From contig NZ_CP030829.1 of assembly GCF_003597675.1 (NCBI RefSeq), positions 186,001-250,000 on the forward strand: a stretch of 64,000 nucleotides of DNA, given 5' to 3'. The notes under the pieces were generated by a model, which saw only the letters and a program-made list of their open reading frames with translations, made no database searches and had not been told where the DNA came from. The stretch is from Neorhizobium sp. NCHU2750. Lineage in GTDB: Bacteria > Pseudomonadota > Alphaproteobacteria > Rhizobiales > Rhizobiaceae. Every line of letters starts with the position of its first letter. The first letter of the stretch is position 1. Below are positions 62,588 through 64,000 of this stretch, in pieces. The position numbers and the translations under genes are program-made.

Positions 62588-63583
62588 ATGAAATTTGCGA
62601 AGAAACTGGCAATCGGCGTGGCACTTGCCGCCGCCATGATGTCATCGGCGGCGAGCGCCGCCGACATGAAGATCGCGCTCGTGGTGAAATCGCTCGGCAA
62701 CGGCTTTTTCGAGGCCGCCAACAAGGGTGCCGAGGAAGCCGCCAAGGAGCTTGGCGGCGTGCAGATCATCTATACCGGACCGACGACGACGACGGCGGAA
62801 GGTCAGATCGAAGTCATCAACTCGCTGATCGCCCAGGGTGTCGATGCGATCGCCATCTCGGCCAACGATCCCGACGCCGTCGTGCCGGCACTGAAGAAAG
62901 CGGCGCAACGCGGTATCAAGGTAATCTCCTGGGATTCGGGCGTCGCGCCGGCAGGGCGCATCCTGCAGCTCAACCCGTCTTCCAACGCGCTGATCGGCAA
63001 GATGTGCCTGCAGCTCGCCGCCGATCACCTTGAAGGTGGCAAGGGCGATTTTGCCATCCTGTCGGCAACCACCACCTCGACCAACCAGAACATCTGGATC
63101 GGCGAGATGAAGAAGCAGATCAAGGATTTCCCCGGCCTCAACCTGGTGACCACCGTCTATGGCGACGACCTTGCCGACAAGTCCTATCGCGAAGCTCAGG
63201 GCCTTCTTACCTCGCAGCCGAATGTCAAGGTGATCGTCGCCCCGACCACTGTCGGCGTGCTTGCAGCCTCGCAGGCAGTGAAGGACGCCGGCAAGATCGG
63301 CCAGGTCTATGTCACCGGCCTCGGCCTGCCATCGGAAATGGCAGGCGCCATCAAGTCCGGTGCGACCAAGGAATTTGCCATCTGGAACCCGATCGACCTC
63401 GGCTATTCGGCTGCCCAGATTTCCTATCATCTCGTCAAGGGTGACGCTGACGGTAAGCCCGGCTCGGAAATACCGGCCGGACGCATGGGCAAAATCAAGA
63501 TCGGCGAGAACGGCGAGGCCGCCATGGCCGATCCCTTCGTCTACAACGCCAAGAACATCGACCAGTTCTCGAAGATCTTCTGA
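62588..63583 (+). CDS. rhaS: Rhamnose ABC transporter substrate-binding protein
   Basis: 331-residue periplasmic protein of the type-1 sugar-binding family. Signal peptide (KKLAIGVALAAAMMSSAASA) with cleavage near SAAD, then MKIALVVKSLGNGFFEAANKGA and IAISANDPDAVVPALKKA. The rhizobial RhaS assignment rests on sequence type and on its place after rhaR. A GGGAGGAGAATTGAC site precedes the ATG. Confidence 0.93.
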   Translation: MKFAKKLAIGVALAAAMMSSAASAADMKIALVVKSLGNGFFEAANKGAEEAAKELGGVQIIYTGPTTTTAEGQIEVINSLIAQGVDAIAISANDPDAVVPALKKAAQRGIKVISWDSGVAPAGRILQLNPSSNALIGKMCLQLAADHLEGGKGDFAILSATTTSTNQNIWIGEMKKQIKDFPGLNLVTTVYGDDLADKSYREAQGLLTSQPNVKVIVAPTTVGVLAASQAVKDAGKIGQVYVTGLGLPSEMAGAIKSGATKEFAIWNPIDLGYSAAQISYHLVKGDADGKPGSEIPAGRMGKIKIGENGEAAMADPFVYNAKNIDQFSKIF

Positions 63584-63601
63584 TCTCTCCCGAGACCCTG
63601 A

Positions 63602-63628
63602 GGCCCGGTGCTTAAGAGGCGCCGGGCC
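63602..63628 (+). terminator. Intercistronic hairpin between rhaS and rhaT
   Basis: GGCCCGGTGC pairs with GCGCCGGGCC (one G-T pair) around a seven-base loop, 18 bases after the rhaS stop. No T-run, so it probably protects the rhaS mRNA or only partly ends transcription. Confidence 0.5.
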
Positions 63629-63658
63629 ACCTCAAGTTTCCAATTGGCAGACATAATC

Positions 63659-64000
63659 ATGACCGTAGTCGAAAAGACGAGGCTAGAGATGCCGCATATC
63701 CAAGATCCGATGCCGGGTGAAAAACCGGCTCCCATCCTGGAAATGCGGGGGATCTCCCAGATTTTTCCGGGCGTCAAAGCGCTGGACGGTGTCAGCATCG
63801 CGCTTTATCCCGGCGAAGTGACGGCACTGATCGGCGAGAACGGTGCCGGCAAATCGACCCTCGTCAAGATCCTCACGGGCATCTATCGCCCCACAGAGGG
63901 CGAGATCGTCATCGACGGCCGGCCGGTCACCTTTTCCAGTCCTCAGGATGCCATCGATGCCGGTGTCACCGCCATCCATCAGGAAACCGTCCTGTTCGAC
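63659..64000 (+). CDS. rhaT: Rhamnose ABC transporter ATPase, 5' part
   Basis: The first 114 residues of an RbsA-type sugar ATPase, cut by the window edge. It has the ABC start [20 protein letters not shown], Walker [10 protein letters not shown] and the Q-loop [10 protein letters not shown]. In R. leguminosarum the ATPase of this locus is called RhaT. The ATG at 63659 is used; an in-frame ATG at 63689 is possible. Permease genes would be expected beyond the edge. Confidence 0.9.
   Translation, partial: MTVVEKTRLEMPHIQDPMPGEKPAPILEMRGISQIFPGVKALDGVSIALYPGEVTALIGENGAGKSTLVKILTGIYRPTEGEIVIDGRPVTFSSPQDAIDAGVTAIHQETVLFD

Noticed and set aside
1..64000. CRISPR arrays, tRNA/rRNA genes, insertion sequences, prophage
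   Set aside because: No regularly spaced repeats, cloverleaf-like tRNA sequence, transposase motif or phage gene was seen on reading both strands; a covariance-model search would be needed for small RNAs.

Overview
The window is GC-rich bacterial DNA with tightly packed, translationally coupled operons. It looks like a Rhizobiales genome (Rhizobium/Agrobacterium type). The reasons are the many carbohydrate ABC, TRAP and TTT uptake systems, a rhamnose locus in the order described for Rhizobium leguminosarum (rhaI, rhaD divergent from rhaR, rhaS, rhaT) and GntR/DeoR-controlled catabolic cassettes. No rRNA, tRNA, CRISPR array, phage gene or intact insertion sequence was found.

Layout. 1-1.4 kb: gamma-aminobutyraldehyde dehydrogenase. 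2.0-8.3 kb: cydA-cydB-cydX-cydD-cydC, a complete cytochrome bd oxidase and its assembly exporter, with a FixK/FNR-type box upstream and gene debris on at least one side. 8.5-14.6 kb (minus strand): TRAP transporter dctP-dctQM followed by pntA-pntB transhydrogenase. 15-24.8 kb: a GntR regulator and a plus-strand operon of sugar ABC transporter, cyclase-family hydrolase, mannonate dehydratase (uxuA), mannonate oxidoreductase (uxuB) and a zinc dehydrogenase. This is a hexuronate/aldonate module. The TRAP and ABC promoters carry the same operator at the same place between -35 and -10. 25-29 kb: MacA-MacB type efflux and a TetR regulator.

29-40 kb: a CapA-like gene divergent from an operon with a D-2-hydroxyacid dehydrogenase, a tricarboxylate-type (TTT) transporter, a DsbA-fold isomerase-like protein, a 3-mercaptopyruvate-type sulfurtransferase, an FAD D-2-hydroxyacid dehydrogenase and a BisC-like molybdenum S/N-oxide reductase. 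40-51.5 kb: a peptide/nickel-family ABC transporter behind a short Cys-containing leader ORF, then an SsuD-like flavin monooxygenase, two acyl-CoA-dehydrogenase-fold oxidoreductases (the second SfnB-like), an FMN reductase and an Rrf2 regulator. Together these read as a sulfur-scavenging region. Three TTCTA-N9-TAGA type boxes mark its promoters.

51.5-57.5 kb: small proteins, then RraA-like protein, GntR regulator, SDR and a polar amino-acid ABC transporter, headed by a 29-bp near-perfect operator. 57.9-64 kb: rhamnose catabolism and uptake, running off the right edge inside the rhaT ATPase gene.

The best candidates for something undescribed are the mercapto-hydroxyacid-like cassette at 30.7-40.1 kb together with the adjoining organosulfur operon, and the spacer-embedded GntR operators that appear to join TRAP uptake, transhydrogenase and uronate oxidation in one regulon.
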